This document shows, in pieces, positions 33,101 to 42,832 of a stretch of 64,000 bases of DNA. Position 1 is the first letter of the stretch. Each line of letters opens with the position of its first letter. The translations under genes and the position numbers were made by a program. The DNA is from an uncultured Thermoanaerobaculia bacterium (GTDB lineage Bacteria > Acidobacteriota > Thermoanaerobaculia > Multivoradales > Multivoraceae), in the NCBI GenBank assembly GCA_951812325.1, contig OX638294.1, positions 4,006,859 through 4,070,858 on the forward strand, given 5' to 3'. The notes under the pieces were generated by a model. That model saw only the letters and a program-made list of their open reading frames with translations. It was not told the origin of the DNA and ran no database searches.

Positions 33101-34060
33101 GTGAGCGAAACCGACTATCCATCCGGCGGCGAGGGCGAAGTCCTGGTCGCCGTCGACAACCTGACCAAACACTACGGTCCGATTCGGGCCGTCGACGGCA
33201 TCAGCTTCGAAGTGCGCCGGGGCGACGTGCTCGGCTTTCTCGGGCCGAACGGCGCCGGCAAGACGACGGCGATGAAGATGATCACCGGCTTCCTGGAACC
33301 TGACGCCGGCACCGTGTCGGTGGCCGGCCTGGATGTTGCCCGCGAGCGGCTCGCCGTGAGCCGACGGATCGGCTATCTGCCCGAGAACGCGCCGGCCTAT
33401 GGCGAGATGAGCGTCGAGGCCTTCCTCGGCTTCATTGCCGAGGTTCGCGAGCTGGAGTCGCCGGAGGACCGGATCGACTCGGTGATCGAGGTGACGCATC
33501 TGCGCCGGGTGCGCGGCCAGACGATCGAGACCCTGTCCAAGGGCTTCAAGAGACGCGTCGGCCTGGCGCAGGCGCTGATTCACGATCCGGACGTGCTGAT
33601 TCTCGACGAGCCGACGGACGGCCTGGACCCGAACCAGAAGAAGGTCGTCCAGGACCTGATTCTGAGCCTGTCCTCCAACCGCTGCATCGTGCTTTCGACC
33701 CACATCCTCGACGAGGCGGAACGGGTATGCAACCGGGCGGTCATTCTCTCGGAGGGGCGCATCCTCGTGGATTCGACCCCCGACGATCTGGTGGCCCGGG
33801 CGCCCGGCCACAACGCGGTGCGCTTCCGGGTCGTCGACGAGGACGTCGCAGGCATCGTGGAGGAGCTCTCCGGCGCGGCGTGGTGCGCGGCGGCCCGGGT
33901 GCTCCCGAACGGCGAGGTCGAGGTGGAGCCTCGGAGCGGCGAGAATCGCTTGAACGATGTGCTGGCGACGGTGGGTGAGCGTCGGGTCGCGGACGTTCGC
34001 GTCCGCGAGGGCCGGCTCGACGAACTGTTCCGTGAGGTGACGAAGGGGGTGGCGGCATGA
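33101..34060 (+). CDS. ABC transporter ATPase of GldA type
   Basis: 319 residues, the normal size. Walker A GPNGAGKT (48-55), signature LSKGFKRRVGLAQAL and Walker B VLILDEPTDGLDPNQ are all present, followed by the H-loop STHILDE. The C-terminal ~90 residues form the extension seen in ATPases that pair with GldF/NosY-like permeases. It would power the transporter formed with the next genes. The start is GTG at 33101, supported by GGAGAAGG 5-8 bases upstream. It overlaps the permease gene by 4 bp (ATGA) and begins a four-gene operon. Confidence 0.9.
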   Translation: MSETDYPSGGEGEVLVAVDNLTKHYGPIRAVDGISFEVRRGDVLGFLGPNGAGKTTAMKMITGFLEPDAGTVSVAGLDVARERLAVSRRIGYLPENAPAYGEMSVEAFLGFIAEVRELESPEDRIDSVIEVTHLRRVRGQTIETLSKGFKRRVGLAQALIHDPDVLILDEPTDGLDPNQKKVVQDLILSLSSNRCIVLSTHILDEAERVCNRAVILSEGRILVDSTPDDLVARAPGHNAVRFRVVDEDVAGIVEELSGAAWCAAARVLPNGEVEVEPRSGENRLNDVLATVGERRVADVRVREGRLDELFREVTKGVAA

Positions 34061-34818
34061 GCGCGCTGGCGCTGCGTTTCGTGGGGATGAAAGCGGTGCT
34101 CCGGCGGGAGTTCCGCGGCTACTTCTCGTCGCCGCTGGGCTACATCTTCATCGTCATCTTTCTGATCGCGAGCGGCTATCTCATGGTGTCGCGCGACTTC
34201 GGCCGCTTCCTGGAGATGCGTGAGGCGAACCTCGACGCGCTGTTCAGCTACGTACCCTGGATCTTCGTCGTCCTGGTGCCTGCCGTGGCGATGCGGTTGT
34301 GGGCCGAGGAACGCCGGTCCGGGACGGTCGAGCTGCTGCTGACCCTGCCGATCACGCTCGAGGGGTCGTACCTCGGCAAGTTCCTGGCCGGCTGGGCATT
34401 CCTGTCCGTGTCGGTGTTCCTGACCTGGCCGGCGGTCTTCCAGGTTGCCCGGCTGGGCGATCCGGACTGGGGCGCGGTCTTCTCAAGCTACGTCGCCTCC
34501 CTGCTGACCGCGGCGGTGCTGCTGGCCATCGGTCTGCTGTTCTCCGCGCTGTCCAGGAACCAGGTCGTCGCGTTCATTCTCGCTGTTGCCGCCTCGGTCG
34601 GCTTCCTGCTGATCGGCGTGCCGCAGACCCAGGAGTTCGTCGGCAAGTGGTTTGGCGGCTACGTTGAGCGGGTGGTTTCGTCGCTCAGCCTGCTCGACCA
34701 CTTCGAGACCCTGACCCGGGGCCTCCTGCAGTTGAACTCGTTGTTGTTCTTCGCCTTGTTCACCGTCGGCTGGCTGATCTGCGGCATGCTGGTGCTCAGC
34801 CGGACGAAGACGAATTGA
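34057..34818 (+). CDS. ABC transporter permease of GldF type
   Basis: 253 residues with about six membrane helices. LRREFRGYFSSPLGYIF at the start and EERRSGTVELLLTLPI in the middle are the hallmark segments of the GldF/ABC-2 permease group. In gliding Bacteroidetes GldF acts with GldA and GldG; in other phyla the same set is found without gliding and its cargo is unknown. It begins in a 4-bp overlap with the ATPase gene and ends 10 bp before the GldG-like gene. Confidence 0.88.
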   Translation: MSALALRFVGMKAVLRREFRGYFSSPLGYIFIVIFLIASGYLMVSRDFGRFLEMREANLDALFSYVPWIFVVLVPAVAMRLWAEERRSGTVELLLTLPITLEGSYLGKFLAGWAFLSVSVFLTWPAVFQVARLGDPDWGAVFSSYVASLLTAAVLLAIGLLFSALSRNQVVAFILAVAASVGFLLIGVPQTQEFVGKWFGGYVERVVSSLSLLDHFETLTRGLLQLNSLLFFALFTVGWLICGMLVLSRTKTN

Positions 34819-34828
34819 GGGTAGGCAG

Positions 34829-37036
34829 ATGACTTCCGAATCGAAGCTGAACCCGGATGCCGGCGCCGACGCCGGCGCACCCGCCGGCCCGGACACGGCC
34901 GTCCCCGCCGGCCCGGACACAGGCGCACCCGCCGGCCCGAAGCGGATGACCGTGGCGCAGGGTCGGACGGTGACCCTGGTCCTGATCGGCCTGTTGACGG
35001 TGTTCTCTATCCACGTCGCGAACGAGTGGCTGGAGGGGTGGCGGGTCGACCTGACCGGCGGCGACCTCTACTCGCTGACGGACGGTACCCACGCGATCCT
35101 CGACCGCATGCAGGAGGAGGGCGTCAAGCCGCTCGACATCCGTCTCTACTTCTCCGAGACAGCGGGGAAGACGCTGCCCAAGTTCGTCAAGGACTTCATC
35201 GGCTACGAGCGCTACCTGCGCAGCCTGCTGGGGGAGTACGAGCGCTCCGCGGCGGGGAAGATCCGCGTCGAGACGATCGACCCGATTCCCGACAGCGACG
35301 ACGCGGACCGCGCCGCCGAGGACGGCCTGGACGGCAAGCAGATCAACCAGAACGGCGATCTCTTCTACTTCGGTCTGGCGTTCGAGACCCAGACCGGCAG
35401 CAGGGAGACGATCGAGTTCCTGTGGCCTCAGGAGCAGGAGAACATCGAGTACGAGATCTCGAAGAAGATCCACGGTCTGCTGTGGCCTGCCCGGCAGCGG
35501 GTGGGAGTGCTCTCAAGCCTGGAGGTCTTCGGCGGCGCCCAGGATCCGTACATGGCGCAGATGCTGGCGGCCCAGGGCCGTACACCGGAACAGAAGTGGA
35601 TCATCGTCCAGGTGCTGGAGGACCTCTACGACGTCTCGCAGGTCGCGGCCGATGTGGACGAGATACCGCCTGACGACATCGACCTCCTGGTCGTGATCCA
35701 CCCGAAGGGCCTGCCCGACAAGACGGTGTTCGCGATCGACCAGTGGGTGGCCGCGGGCGGCAACACGTTGATCTTCCTCGACCCCTATGCGTTGGGCGAC
35801 AGGCCCCCGCAGAACCCGCAACAGCCCTGGATGGCGCTTCAGTACCAGCCGGCCTCCAGCCTGGAGCCGCTGCTCGAAGCCTGGGGTCTGGAGCTTCCGG
35901 CCAACCGGTTCGCGGCCGACTTCGACCTGGCGGCGCGGCGGCCAATGAGCCAGCTCGGCGCCGCTGAGCGCGTGATCATCGATCTACAGCTCGATTCCAC
36001 GGTCCACGAGGGCCTGTTGGACGAGGACAATCCGATGCTGCGGGGTCTGTCGAACATGCGCTTCTTTCTCTCGGGCGTGCTCCGGGCGTCGGGTGACGCG
36101 GGTGACGCCGGCAGCGACGGGGAGGAGGATGCGGCGGCGGACTCCGGGGACGGCGGGGAGCGCCCTTCGAATGAAGCCGAACAACCGTCGGCGATGGAAC
36201 GTCGGCCCCTGATTTCGACCACGGCGTCCGGCAACACGCTTGAGGTGCAGCCTGGTTTCGGCGGCGGCGACGGCCTCGCGTTCACCGATCTGAACGACGG
36301 CGCCGCCCTGCGTGACGCGTTCACGCCGGGCGAGGAAGCCCTGGCGCTGGCGTACGTCGTGCGCGGCAGGCTGCCGACCGCCTTCCCGGACGGCGTCGAC
36401 TACCCGGACAGGGAGGCGGAGCGGCCGCCCAACCTGCCTCCCGAGATCGAGGTCCCGCCGCCCGACGACGTGGAGATCATCCACCGCGATCCGTTGCCCG
36501 AGGAGGAGCGGGGCGAGGCGGCGGTCGTCGTGTTCGCGGATGTCGATTTCATCCACGACCAGATCGCCTTCCTGCAGAACCCGTTCGGGATCATCCAGGC
36601 GGCGAACGACAACCACAAGGTGGTCCTCAACAGCATGGACTACCTGCTCGGTTCCCGGGACCTCATGTCGGTTCGCGCCAAGAGCGGGATCAGCCGGCCG
36701 TTTCTCCGCTTCGACGAGATCGAGGCGCAGGCCGAGCTGGACACGCTCGACCGCGAGCGGCAGATCCGCGACGAGATCGATGCCTTCGAGGAGGAGCTGC
36801 GAGAGAAGCAGGGCGAGATCACCCAGCGCAACGCGGCTCTCTTCCAGAGGAAGCTGCAGGAGGAAGTCGACGAGTTGAACGAGCGGATCCTGGAGGGCAA
36901 CCGGGAACTGCGGGACATCCGCAAGGGCCGGCGGGAGGCCCTGGAGCGTGAGGAGTCCATGGTGCGCTTCGCCGTCATCGGCTGGATGCCGATCGTCGTT
37001 CTGTTGGTTGGTCTGTACCGCGCCCGGCGGCGCTAG
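34829..37036 (+). CDS. GldG-family auxiliary protein of ABC transporter
   Basis: 735 residues. A disordered N-terminus with Ala/Gly/Pro repeats (about 9-36) precedes one membrane helix (about 48-65), then RVDLTGGDLYSLTDGT, which is the typical opening of the GldG/ABC-auxiliary domain, a large periplasmic region with a DJ-1/amidotransferase-like fold (about 200-320), an acidic low-complexity stretch (about 410-450), a charged coiled coil (about 625-710) and a C-terminal helix (about 712-730). The two end anchors with a large soluble part match the family. It is set 10 bp after the permease with a GGTAGG site. Its function is presumably to link the transporter to an extracytoplasmic substrate. 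Confidence 0.85.
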   Translation: MTSESKLNPDAGADAGAPAGPDTAVPAGPDTGAPAGPKRMTVAQGRTVTLVLIGLLTVFSIHVANEWLEGWRVDLTGGDLYSLTDGTHAILDRMQEEGVKPLDIRLYFSETAGKTLPKFVKDFIGYERYLRSLLGEYERSAAGKIRVETIDPIPDSDDADRAAEDGLDGKQINQNGDLFYFGLAFETQTGSRETIEFLWPQEQENIEYEISKKIHGLLWPARQRVGVLSSLEVFGGAQDPYMAQMLAAQGRTPEQKWIIVQVLEDLYDVSQVAADVDEIPPDDIDLLVVIHPKGLPDKTVFAIDQWVAAGGNTLIFLDPYALGDRPPQNPQQPWMALQYQPASSLEPLLEAWGLELPANRFAADFDLAARRPMSQLGAAERVIIDLQLDSTVHEGLLDEDNPMLRGLSNMRFFLSGVLRASGDAGDAGSDGEEDAAADSGDGGERPSNEAEQPSAMERRPLISTTASGNTLEVQPGFGGGDGLAFTDLNDGAALRDAFTPGEEALALAYVVRGRLPTAFPDGVDYPDREAERPPNLPPEIEVPPPDDVEIIHRDPLPEEERGEAAVVVFADVDFIHDQIAFLQNPFGIIQAANDNHKVVLNSMDYLLGSRDLMSVRAKSGISRPFLRFDEIEAQAELDTLDRERQIRDEIDAFEEELREKQGEITQRNAALFQRKLQEEVDELNERILEGNRELRDIRKGRREALEREESMVRFAVIGWMPIVVLLVGLYRARRR

Positions 37037-37056
37037 AGCTATTGGGAGTTATCGGC

Positions 37057-38118
37057 ATGAGTCGGTTGAATCAGAGGCTCGTGGCGGCAGCGGTGGCGCT
37101 GCTGGCCCTGTCCATCTTCAGCTACTGGAACAGCGTGTCGCGCGCGGAGCGCTTCGAACGCGGACAGAAGTTCCTGCCCAATCTGAACCCGGACGAGATC
37201 GCCCAGGTGGAGATCGTCCAGGGCGGGGAGCGGGTCACGCTGAGCCGGCAGGGCGACATCTATGTGGTCGAGGAATCCCACGACTACCGGGCGCGCAACG
37301 AGGGCGTGAATCGGCTCGTGCGCAACCTGCTCGACATGGAGCTCGCGAAGGAGGTTGGAGCGGGCGAGAGCCTGGCGGCGGAACTCGGCATCGAGCCGCC
37401 GGGCGAGGACACGGTCGAGGTGGCGCTCAGGAACGCCGCGGGCAGCGACATGGTTCGTTTGCGGGTCGGCAACCGGTTCGAGGGCGGCAGCGGCAACTAC
37501 GTCCGGCGCCTCGACGGCGAGGCGAGCCCGATCTTCCTGACCGACGCGACGGTGCTGATCGACAGCGCCGCCGACCAGTTCCTGCAGAAGGAAATTGTGG
37601 ACGTTTCGGGCAGCGACGTGGTGCGGATCGAGGGCCCCGACTTCACCTTCAGCACGGCCGACGAAGAGTACGCCGAGCTCGCGCTCGAGCGCGTTCCGGC
37701 CGGCAGGCAGGAGAAGGTGGGCGAAGTCGGCCGGGTGAAGAACTTCCTCTCCCGGCTACGGTTCTCCGAGGTGCATCTGGCCGATGCGGAAGAGGTCGCG
37801 GATCTCTCGTTCACCGACGAGTTCCGCTATGAGCTGGAGGACGGATCCGGCTACGTCGTGTCCGTCGCGGCAAGGGAGGACGATCGCTACATCCGAATCG
37901 GCGGCTTCCACTCGGTGCAGCAGGTGGCGATCGAGCGGGACACCTCCGACGAGGAACTCCAGGAAAAGGCGGACATTCTGAGCCGCGCGGAGGAGATGCG
38001 GGACTTCAACGACTACCACGGCTCCTGGGTCTACCAGCTGGACAGCTTCACGGGCGAGAAGCTGGACCTCCGCCGCGCCGACCTGATCGAGGACATCGGC
38101 AGCGACGAAGAGGACTGA
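37057..38118 (+). CDS. DUF4340-type membrane-anchored protein
   Basis: 353 residues. One N-terminal membrane helix (about 5-25) and a beta-rich, acidic periplasmic region carrying repeated modules (NPDEIAQVEIVQGG and later SDVVRIEGPDF), the pattern of DUF4340 proteins, which regularly follow GldG-like genes. It lies 20 bp after the GldG gene. The ATG at 37057 has GGGAG 8 bases upstream and is preferred to the in-frame TTG at 37042. The role in the transporter is unknown. Confidence 0.8.
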   Translation: MSRLNQRLVAAAVALLALSIFSYWNSVSRAERFERGQKFLPNLNPDEIAQVEIVQGGERVTLSRQGDIYVVEESHDYRARNEGVNRLVRNLLDMELAKEVGAGESLAAELGIEPPGEDTVEVALRNAAGSDMVRLRVGNRFEGGSGNYVRRLDGEASPIFLTDATVLIDSAADQFLQKEIVDVSGSDVVRIEGPDFTFSTADEEYAELALERVPAGRQEKVGEVGRVKNFLSRLRFSEVHLADAEEVADLSFTDEFRYELEDGSGYVVSVAAREDDRYIRIGGFHSVQQVAIERDTSDEELQEKADILSRAEEMRDFNDYHGSWVYQLDSFTGEKLDLRRADLIEDIGSDEED

Positions 38119-38266
38119 GCGCGCCGCTCGCAGTCCGCATCCGTCGCGCTGCCGCGAAGCGTCCGCGGCCTGATGGCCCAACCCCTGACCACACGGATCC
38201 TGCTATCTTCCGGCACCGCACGTCGCGGCTGGTTGCGACGGTTGCGATCTCCAGGGAGCACTCTCG

Positions 38267-38635
38267 ATGCTGGGATACTGCACGATCGGCGTGAACGACA
38301 TGGACCGGGCCAAGGCCTTCTACGATTCGCTGCTCGGTGAACTGGGCGCGAAGACGATGTTCGAGATGGACCGGATCAAGAGCTACGGGGTTGGACCGGG
38401 ACAGCCGATGCTTGCCATCTGCATTCCCTACAACGAGGAGCCGCAGTCGGCCGGCAACGGCAACATGGTGGCGATTCCCGCCGGTTCCAGGGAGAAGGTC
38501 GACGAGCTCCACGCCAGGGCGCTGGAACTCGGCGGCAGCGACGAGGGTCCGCCGGGAGAGCGGTTGCCCACGTTCTACGGCGCCTACGTCCGCGATCCGG
38601 ACGGCAACAAGCTCTGCTTCTTCCAGATGGGTTGA
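38267..38635 (+). CDS. VOC (glyoxalase/bleomycin-resistance) family protein
   Basis: 122 residues, a single VOC unit. GYCTIGVNDMDRAKAFYDSLLGELG at the N-terminus and GAYVRDPDGNKLCFFQ at the C-terminus are the two conserved ends of the fold. The glutamate or histidine at the usual metal positions is not clear, so it may bind rather than convert its ligand. GGGAG lies 7-8 bases before the ATG. It is probably monocistronic or leads into the TPR gene 22 bp later. Confidence 0.85.
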   Translation: MLGYCTIGVNDMDRAKAFYDSLLGELGAKTMFEMDRIKSYGVGPGQPMLAICIPYNEEPQSAGNGNMVAIPAGSREKVDELHARALELGGSDEGPPGERLPTFYGAYVRDPDGNKLCFFQMG

Positions 38636-38657
38636 GGACAACGCCGACAGCACGTCG

Positions 38658-40073
38658 GTGTCGACCAGGTACATCGGAAATCGACGTCACGCGGCGGGGT
38701 CCGTGTCCGGCGTGGCCGTCCTCCTGCTGCTCGCCGCCGCGGCCGCGGCGCCGGGGCGGCCCGGGCCGGTTCGGGTTGTTCCGCCTCCTCCCGACCCGGT
38801 CGAGGCGCTGGCGCAGGCACGGACGGCAGTCGAGCGTGCCCCTTCGGAGTTCGCGCCGGCGCTGGCGGTTGCTCGTGCGCTGACGGCCCTCGGCCTCACG
38901 GACGAGGCGCTCGCCGCCTTCGCCCGCTCACGGTCGTTGCTGCCGGACGGTCCCGGAGGCGGCGCGACACCGGCCGCCGGCGATGCCGCGTCGGCCTACC
39001 TGGCGCCGGCGCTGCTGCTCCGCGACCTCGACCGCACCGGCGAGGCGATGCGGCTGCTGGAGGAGGCGGCGGCCCGGCGGCTGGGCGGCGCCGACGTCCA
39101 CGAGCAGCTGGCTCTGCTCCGGCTCGCCGACGGACTGGCGGACGAGGCCCTGGCGGCGGTCGATGCGGCTCTCGCCGGGGGTCTGAAGAGCCCCGGCCTC
39201 GACCTCGCCCGCGGTTTCGCCCTGGCTCGGGATCCGGAGCGTCGCGGCGAGGCCCTGGAGATCCTTCGGGGCGCACTCGAAGATGGCGTGGAGGAACCGC
39301 TGGTGGTTCACCTGGAGGCAGCGGACCTGCTGTTGGCCGGGGCGCGCCATCCGGAGGCGCTCGCGCACCTTCGAGCTGCCGAGTCGCTCGCGCCCGGTGA
39401 ACCGGAGGTGGCCTACCGCCTCGGGCGGACGCTTGCGGCGGCCGGCGACCGGGAAGGCGCCCGGGCCGCGCTGGAGCGCTACCGTGCGCTGCGGGAAGTG
39501 CGGGATCAGACCGCCGAGGCCGCACGCGCGGCATCGGATGACCTGGCGTCCGGCCTGTCGGAGGCGCAGCGGCTGGCGACGGAGGGCGCGCTGGACACGG
39601 CGGCAGAGCGCCTGGCCGGCCTGCTGGAAACCTACCCGGACCATCCGCAGACCGCCGGGGTCCACTCGCTGCGGGCCAAGGTCCTGTTCTCGATGGGACG
39701 CGTCGGGGCGGCGGCGGCGAGCATTGCGGAGGCGCGGGCGCTGCAGCCGGACCGGGTCGAGAACCACTACCTCGAAGGGCTCTTCCTGCACACGGATGGC
39801 CGTGCCGAAGAGGCGGCGCCGGCCCTCGAACGGGCCCTGACGCTCGACCCGGAGCTCGGTGAGGCGCATGCGCTGCTGGGAATGATCGCCGCCGAAGCCG
39901 GGCGGCCGGCCGAGGCCGCGGAGCGGTTGGAGCGGGCGCTTGCGCTCGGACTCGACGGCAACGCCGCGCTGCGCTTCAACTACGCCCGGGTTCTGGAATC
40001 CCTGGGCCGCGGAGAGGAAGCCGCTTCCCAGATGGAGGCCTTCGAGCGGCTGCGGACCACGCCGCCCCGATAG
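38658..40073 (+). CDS. Exported TPR-repeat protein
   Basis: About 471 residues. A signal or anchor sequence (GVAVLLLLAAAAAA, about residues 18-31) is followed by at least eight helical repeats of about 34 residues, rich in Ala, Leu, Glu and Arg, with patterns such as AYRLGRTLAAAGDREGARAAL and AHALLGMIAAEAGRPAEAAERL that fit TPRs. Proteins of this kind are scaffolds in the periplasm. The start is uncertain: GTG at 38658 gives a sensible signal peptide, but no good ribosome site is present, and the frame is open further upstream over the VOC gene. The stop codon sits inside a direct repeat. Confidence 0.75.
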   Translation: MSTRYIGNRRHAAGSVSGVAVLLLLAAAAAAPGRPGPVRVVPPPPDPVEALAQARTAVERAPSEFAPALAVARALTALGLTDEALAAFARSRSLLPDGPGGGATPAAGDAASAYLAPALLLRDLDRTGEAMRLLEEAAARRLGGADVHEQLALLRLADGLADEALAAVDAALAGGLKSPGLDLARGFALARDPERRGEALEILRGALEDGVEEPLVVHLEAADLLLAGARHPEALAHLRAAESLAPGEPEVAYRLGRTLAAAGDREGARAALERYRALREVRDQTAEAARAASDDLASGLSEAQRLATEGALDTAAERLAGLLETYPDHPQTAGVHSLRAKVLFSMGRVGAAAASIAEARALQPDRVENHYLEGLFLHTDGRAEEAAPALERALTLDPELGEAHALLGMIAAEAGRPAEAAERLERALALGLDGNAALRFNYARVLESLGRGEEAASQMEAFERLRTTPPR

Positions 40074-40179
40074 TTCGCTCTTCGCATGTCCGCTACAGGG
40101 TCTCTGCTGCCGGGTCTGGCCGCGGAGGGCGTAGCCGAGCGGACACGTCGCCCCGATAGTCCGCTCTTCCGCGTGTCCG
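40063..40179. repeat. 30-bp direct repeat plus inverted repeat at convergent gene ends
   Basis: CGCCCCGATAGTTCGCTCTT (40063 on) recurs as CGCCCCGATAGTCCGCTCTT at 40149, followed by similar bases to 40092 and 40179. Between them TGTCCGCT (40087-40094) and AGCGGACA (40138-40145) are inverted. The copy at 40063 includes the TPR gene's stop. The hairpin could serve as a bidirectional terminator between the converging TPR and PQQ genes. Confidence 0.55.
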
Positions 40180-40188
40180 GGAGGACAT

Positions 40189-42771
40189 CTACCTGCAGTC
40201 GAATGCCCCGGCGTCGGCGATCGGCAGGAATGCCTGCCCGAGCGGATTCACGTACACATGGCGGGTCCGGGTGACCGGGTCGGCGACTTCGAGCTCCACC
40301 TCGAGATCGGTCAGGCCGGCGGCGTAGAGCCAGTACCTGCCGTTGGTCGCGCAGCCATCGAGGACCTTCACCACGATCTCGACGTTGGAGGCGTCGAAGA
40401 AGCTGAAGTAGCCGGTGTCTTCGGTGAGCAGGACGCCGTTGCCGAGGCCGGTTTCGCCCAGCCGGGTGGCCCAGCGGACCCGTGCCCGAAAGCGACCCCC
40501 GTTCAGGCACAGCGTCGCGGCGTCCGCGACGCATTCCCCGATCGGCTCGTTCGGACCGCTGTCGGCCTCGTCGATCGTGATGACCATGCGCCGCTCGCCG
40601 AGAGCCGCGCCGCCGCGAGGGTCGCGGAGTTCGAGTTCGATCGTCTCGGTCTCCTCGCTGACGGCGTCGGCCAGGAGGTGGAGAGTCAGGGCCTTCGCGT
40701 CCCTGTCGCCGTGGCCCCAGGCGAGAGTGCGGACAACCGGCCGGTAGTCCACATTCGGGGCGGCCGAGCCGCCGGCAGTTCGCGCCTCGACGCTGACCGC
40801 GCCGTCGCTGCCGTCGGTGCGGACCACGCTCAGAGCGACCTCGCCGTCCGACTCCCGCACCGTGGCCGTCGCCCCGGGGAAGCTCAGGGTGCCCGGATGC
40901 TGCTCCGGCAGCTCCGAGGCGAGGGAGAGAGCAACCAGTTCGGCGTCGTCGCCCTCCGCGCCGACCGCGACGACGACGTACTGGCGCCCGGAGGCCGTGT
41001 AGCTCATCGGTACCCCGGAGGCCCTTCCCGGCAGGGGGATCGTGCGCAGCACATCGCCGGTCGCGGCGTCGAAAACGGTGAGCACCGCCCGCGACCGGTT
41101 GGCGTAGAACAGGAGTTCCCGGGTGGCGAGGACGGACGCGGTGCCGGCGTAGCCGTTGAACCCGTCGTTCGCGCGCTGCCAGAGAATCTCGCCCCGGTTG
41201 AGGTCGTAGGCGGTGATGTGGCCCCAGGGCGGCTTGAGCAGGTACCGGCCGCCGGGGGCGCCGAGGACGCCGGTCTCGTACAGAAGGTAGTTCGGTATGG
41301 CCGTGCGGTACAGGCGGACCTGGAAGGGAACCACACCCAGGACGGGGACGTAGAGGGTCGATCTGGTCGGGTCGAACGCCGCGCCGCCCCAGTTCGCGCC
41401 GCCGCCGAGGCCGGGAGAGATCACGGCGCCGCGGGTGGACGGCGGCGTGTAGATCGGCCCCCAGTCGAGATCGGCGAGTACCTCCTCCGCGCCGTCGTTG
41501 AGTTCGTCCCGTGCGATTCCCTGACGGTCGAAGGGCGGTGGCCTGGTCGGTTGGGGCTGGGTGAGCGCGGTTCGTTCGCCCGGCGCCTGCGACTGCGGCA
41601 CCGGCACTTCGGGGATCGGCCAAACGGGCCTGCCGTTCCGGCGGTTGAGGACGAAGACCCAGCCCTGCTTCGTGACCAGGGCGACGGCGGGGATCTCCCT
41701 GCCGTTGACCGTGATGTCGACCAGGTTGGGCGGCGCGGGAAGGTCGAAGTCCCAGATGTCGTGGTGGACGACCTGGTAGTGCCAGACGCGGCGCCCGGTC
41801 CGGGCGTCGAGGCAGACCAGGCTGTTGGCGAACAGGTTGTCGCCCTTGCGATGGCCGCCGTAGAAGTGGTTCGAGGGAGCGCTGACCGGCAGGTAGACGT
41901 AGCCGAGTTCCAGGTCGGCGGTCATCGGCGCCCAGACGTTGGCGCCGCCGACCCGCTCGGCGGCGCCGTTCTCCCAGGTCGAGTAGCCGAACTGGCCGCG
42001 GCGGGGCACGGTATGGAAGGTCCACAGGAGCCGGCCCGTCCGGGCGTCGTAGCCGCGGACGTTGCCCGGCGGCCACTCGGGCTGCGGCGCCCAGTCCATG
42101 ATCGACGACCCGACGACCAGCACGTCGCCGACCACCGTCGGCGGGGACGTGTGTCCGTACTGGTCGGACCTGTTGTTGAGTGAACGAATCCCCGCCTTGA
42201 GATCGACGGTTCCCCCGTTGCCGAAGCTGCGGCGCGGCGTTCCGGTGGCTGGATCGAGCGCGATGAGGCGCGCGTCGCCGGTGGCGAGGTAGACGTTCGC
42301 GGTCTGGCCGTCCGTCCACCAGGCGAGTCCGCGATGCAGAAAGCCGTTGTTCGGGGGGCGGCCGGAGAGGTAGCTCTTCGGGTCGTGGACCCAGATCTGC
42401 TCGCCCGTTTCGGCGTCGATCGCTGCCGCCTGACTGAAGGAGGTGCTGGTGTAGAGCACGCCGTCGATCATCAGGGGCGTCGCCTCGAAGGCGACGATGC
42501 TCCGTTCTCCGCCCGGCTCGGCAATCGCGTTGTCTGGGGAAGCCCAGCGCCAGCGGATGGCGAGATCCTTCAGGTTGCCGCGATGGATCTGGCCGAGCGG
42601 CGCGTACTTCGTGCCGCCGGCGTCGCCGCCGTACTCCCGCCATTCGCCGCCGACAGCGCCGTGCTGGGCGGCCGCCGGCGCGCCGGCCGCTGCCGCGGCC
42701 AACAGGACAACGGCGACTCCGGCCGCAACCGTGGCCAGCGGGTTGGACCTCGAAGTCATCCTCGAAGTCAT
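40189..42771 (-). CDS. Exported PQQ-type propeller protein with Calx-beta and shared C-terminal domain
   Basis: 860 residues. A signal peptide (about 1-35) precedes an eight-bladed quinoprotein propeller (about 45-620). EWREYGGDAGGTKYAPLGQI at the start and repeats such as LDARTGRRVWHYQ and ITAYDLNRGEILWQ are typical of PQQ-dependent dehydrogenases. A Calx-beta-like module (about 640-735) follows, then a C-terminal domain (about 745-860) with SFFDASNVEIVVKVLDGCATNGRYW, the same domain as in the two metalloproteases. It probably oxidises a sugar or alcohol in the periplasm with electrons passed to a cytochrome; the substrate cannot be told. GAGGCGAGG lies just before the ATG at 42771. It is 151 bp downstream of the heme protein gene, a possible electron acceptor. 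Confidence 0.83.
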   Translation of the reverse strand: MTSRMTSRSNPLATVAAGVAVVLLAAAAAGAPAAAQHGAVGGEWREYGGDAGGTKYAPLGQIHRGNLKDLAIRWRWASPDNAIAEPGGERSIVAFEATPLMIDGVLYTSTSFSQAAAIDAETGEQIWVHDPKSYLSGRPPNNGFLHRGLAWWTDGQTANVYLATGDARLIALDPATGTPRRSFGNGGTVDLKAGIRSLNNRSDQYGHTSPPTVVGDVLVVGSSIMDWAPQPEWPPGNVRGYDARTGRLLWTFHTVPRRGQFGYSTWENGAAERVGGANVWAPMTADLELGYVYLPVSAPSNHFYGGHRKGDNLFANSLVCLDARTGRRVWHYQVVHHDIWDFDLPAPPNLVDITVNGREIPAVALVTKQGWVFVLNRRNGRPVWPIPEVPVPQSQAPGERTALTQPQPTRPPPFDRQGIARDELNDGAEEVLADLDWGPIYTPPSTRGAVISPGLGGGANWGGAAFDPTRSTLYVPVLGVVPFQVRLYRTAIPNYLLYETGVLGAPGGRYLLKPPWGHITAYDLNRGEILWQRANDGFNGYAGTASVLATRELLFYANRSRAVLTVFDAATGDVLRTIPLPGRASGVPMSYTASGRQYVVVAVGAEGDDAELVALSLASELPEQHPGTLSFPGATATVRESDGEVALSVVRTDGSDGAVSVEARTAGGSAAPNVDYRPVVRTLAWGHGDRDAKALTLHLLADAVSEETETIELELRDPRGGAALGERRMVITIDEADSGPNEPIGECVADAATLCLNGGRFRARVRWATRLGETGLGNGVLLTEDTGYFSFFDASNVEIVVKVLDGCATNGRYWLYAAGLTDLEVELEVADPVTRTRHVYVNPLGQAFLPIADAGAFDCR

Positions 42772-42832
42772 CCTCGCCTCGATCCGGGCCTGCGATCCGC
42801 TGACGCGGGTTTTCGTCGGATCAACACGGACG

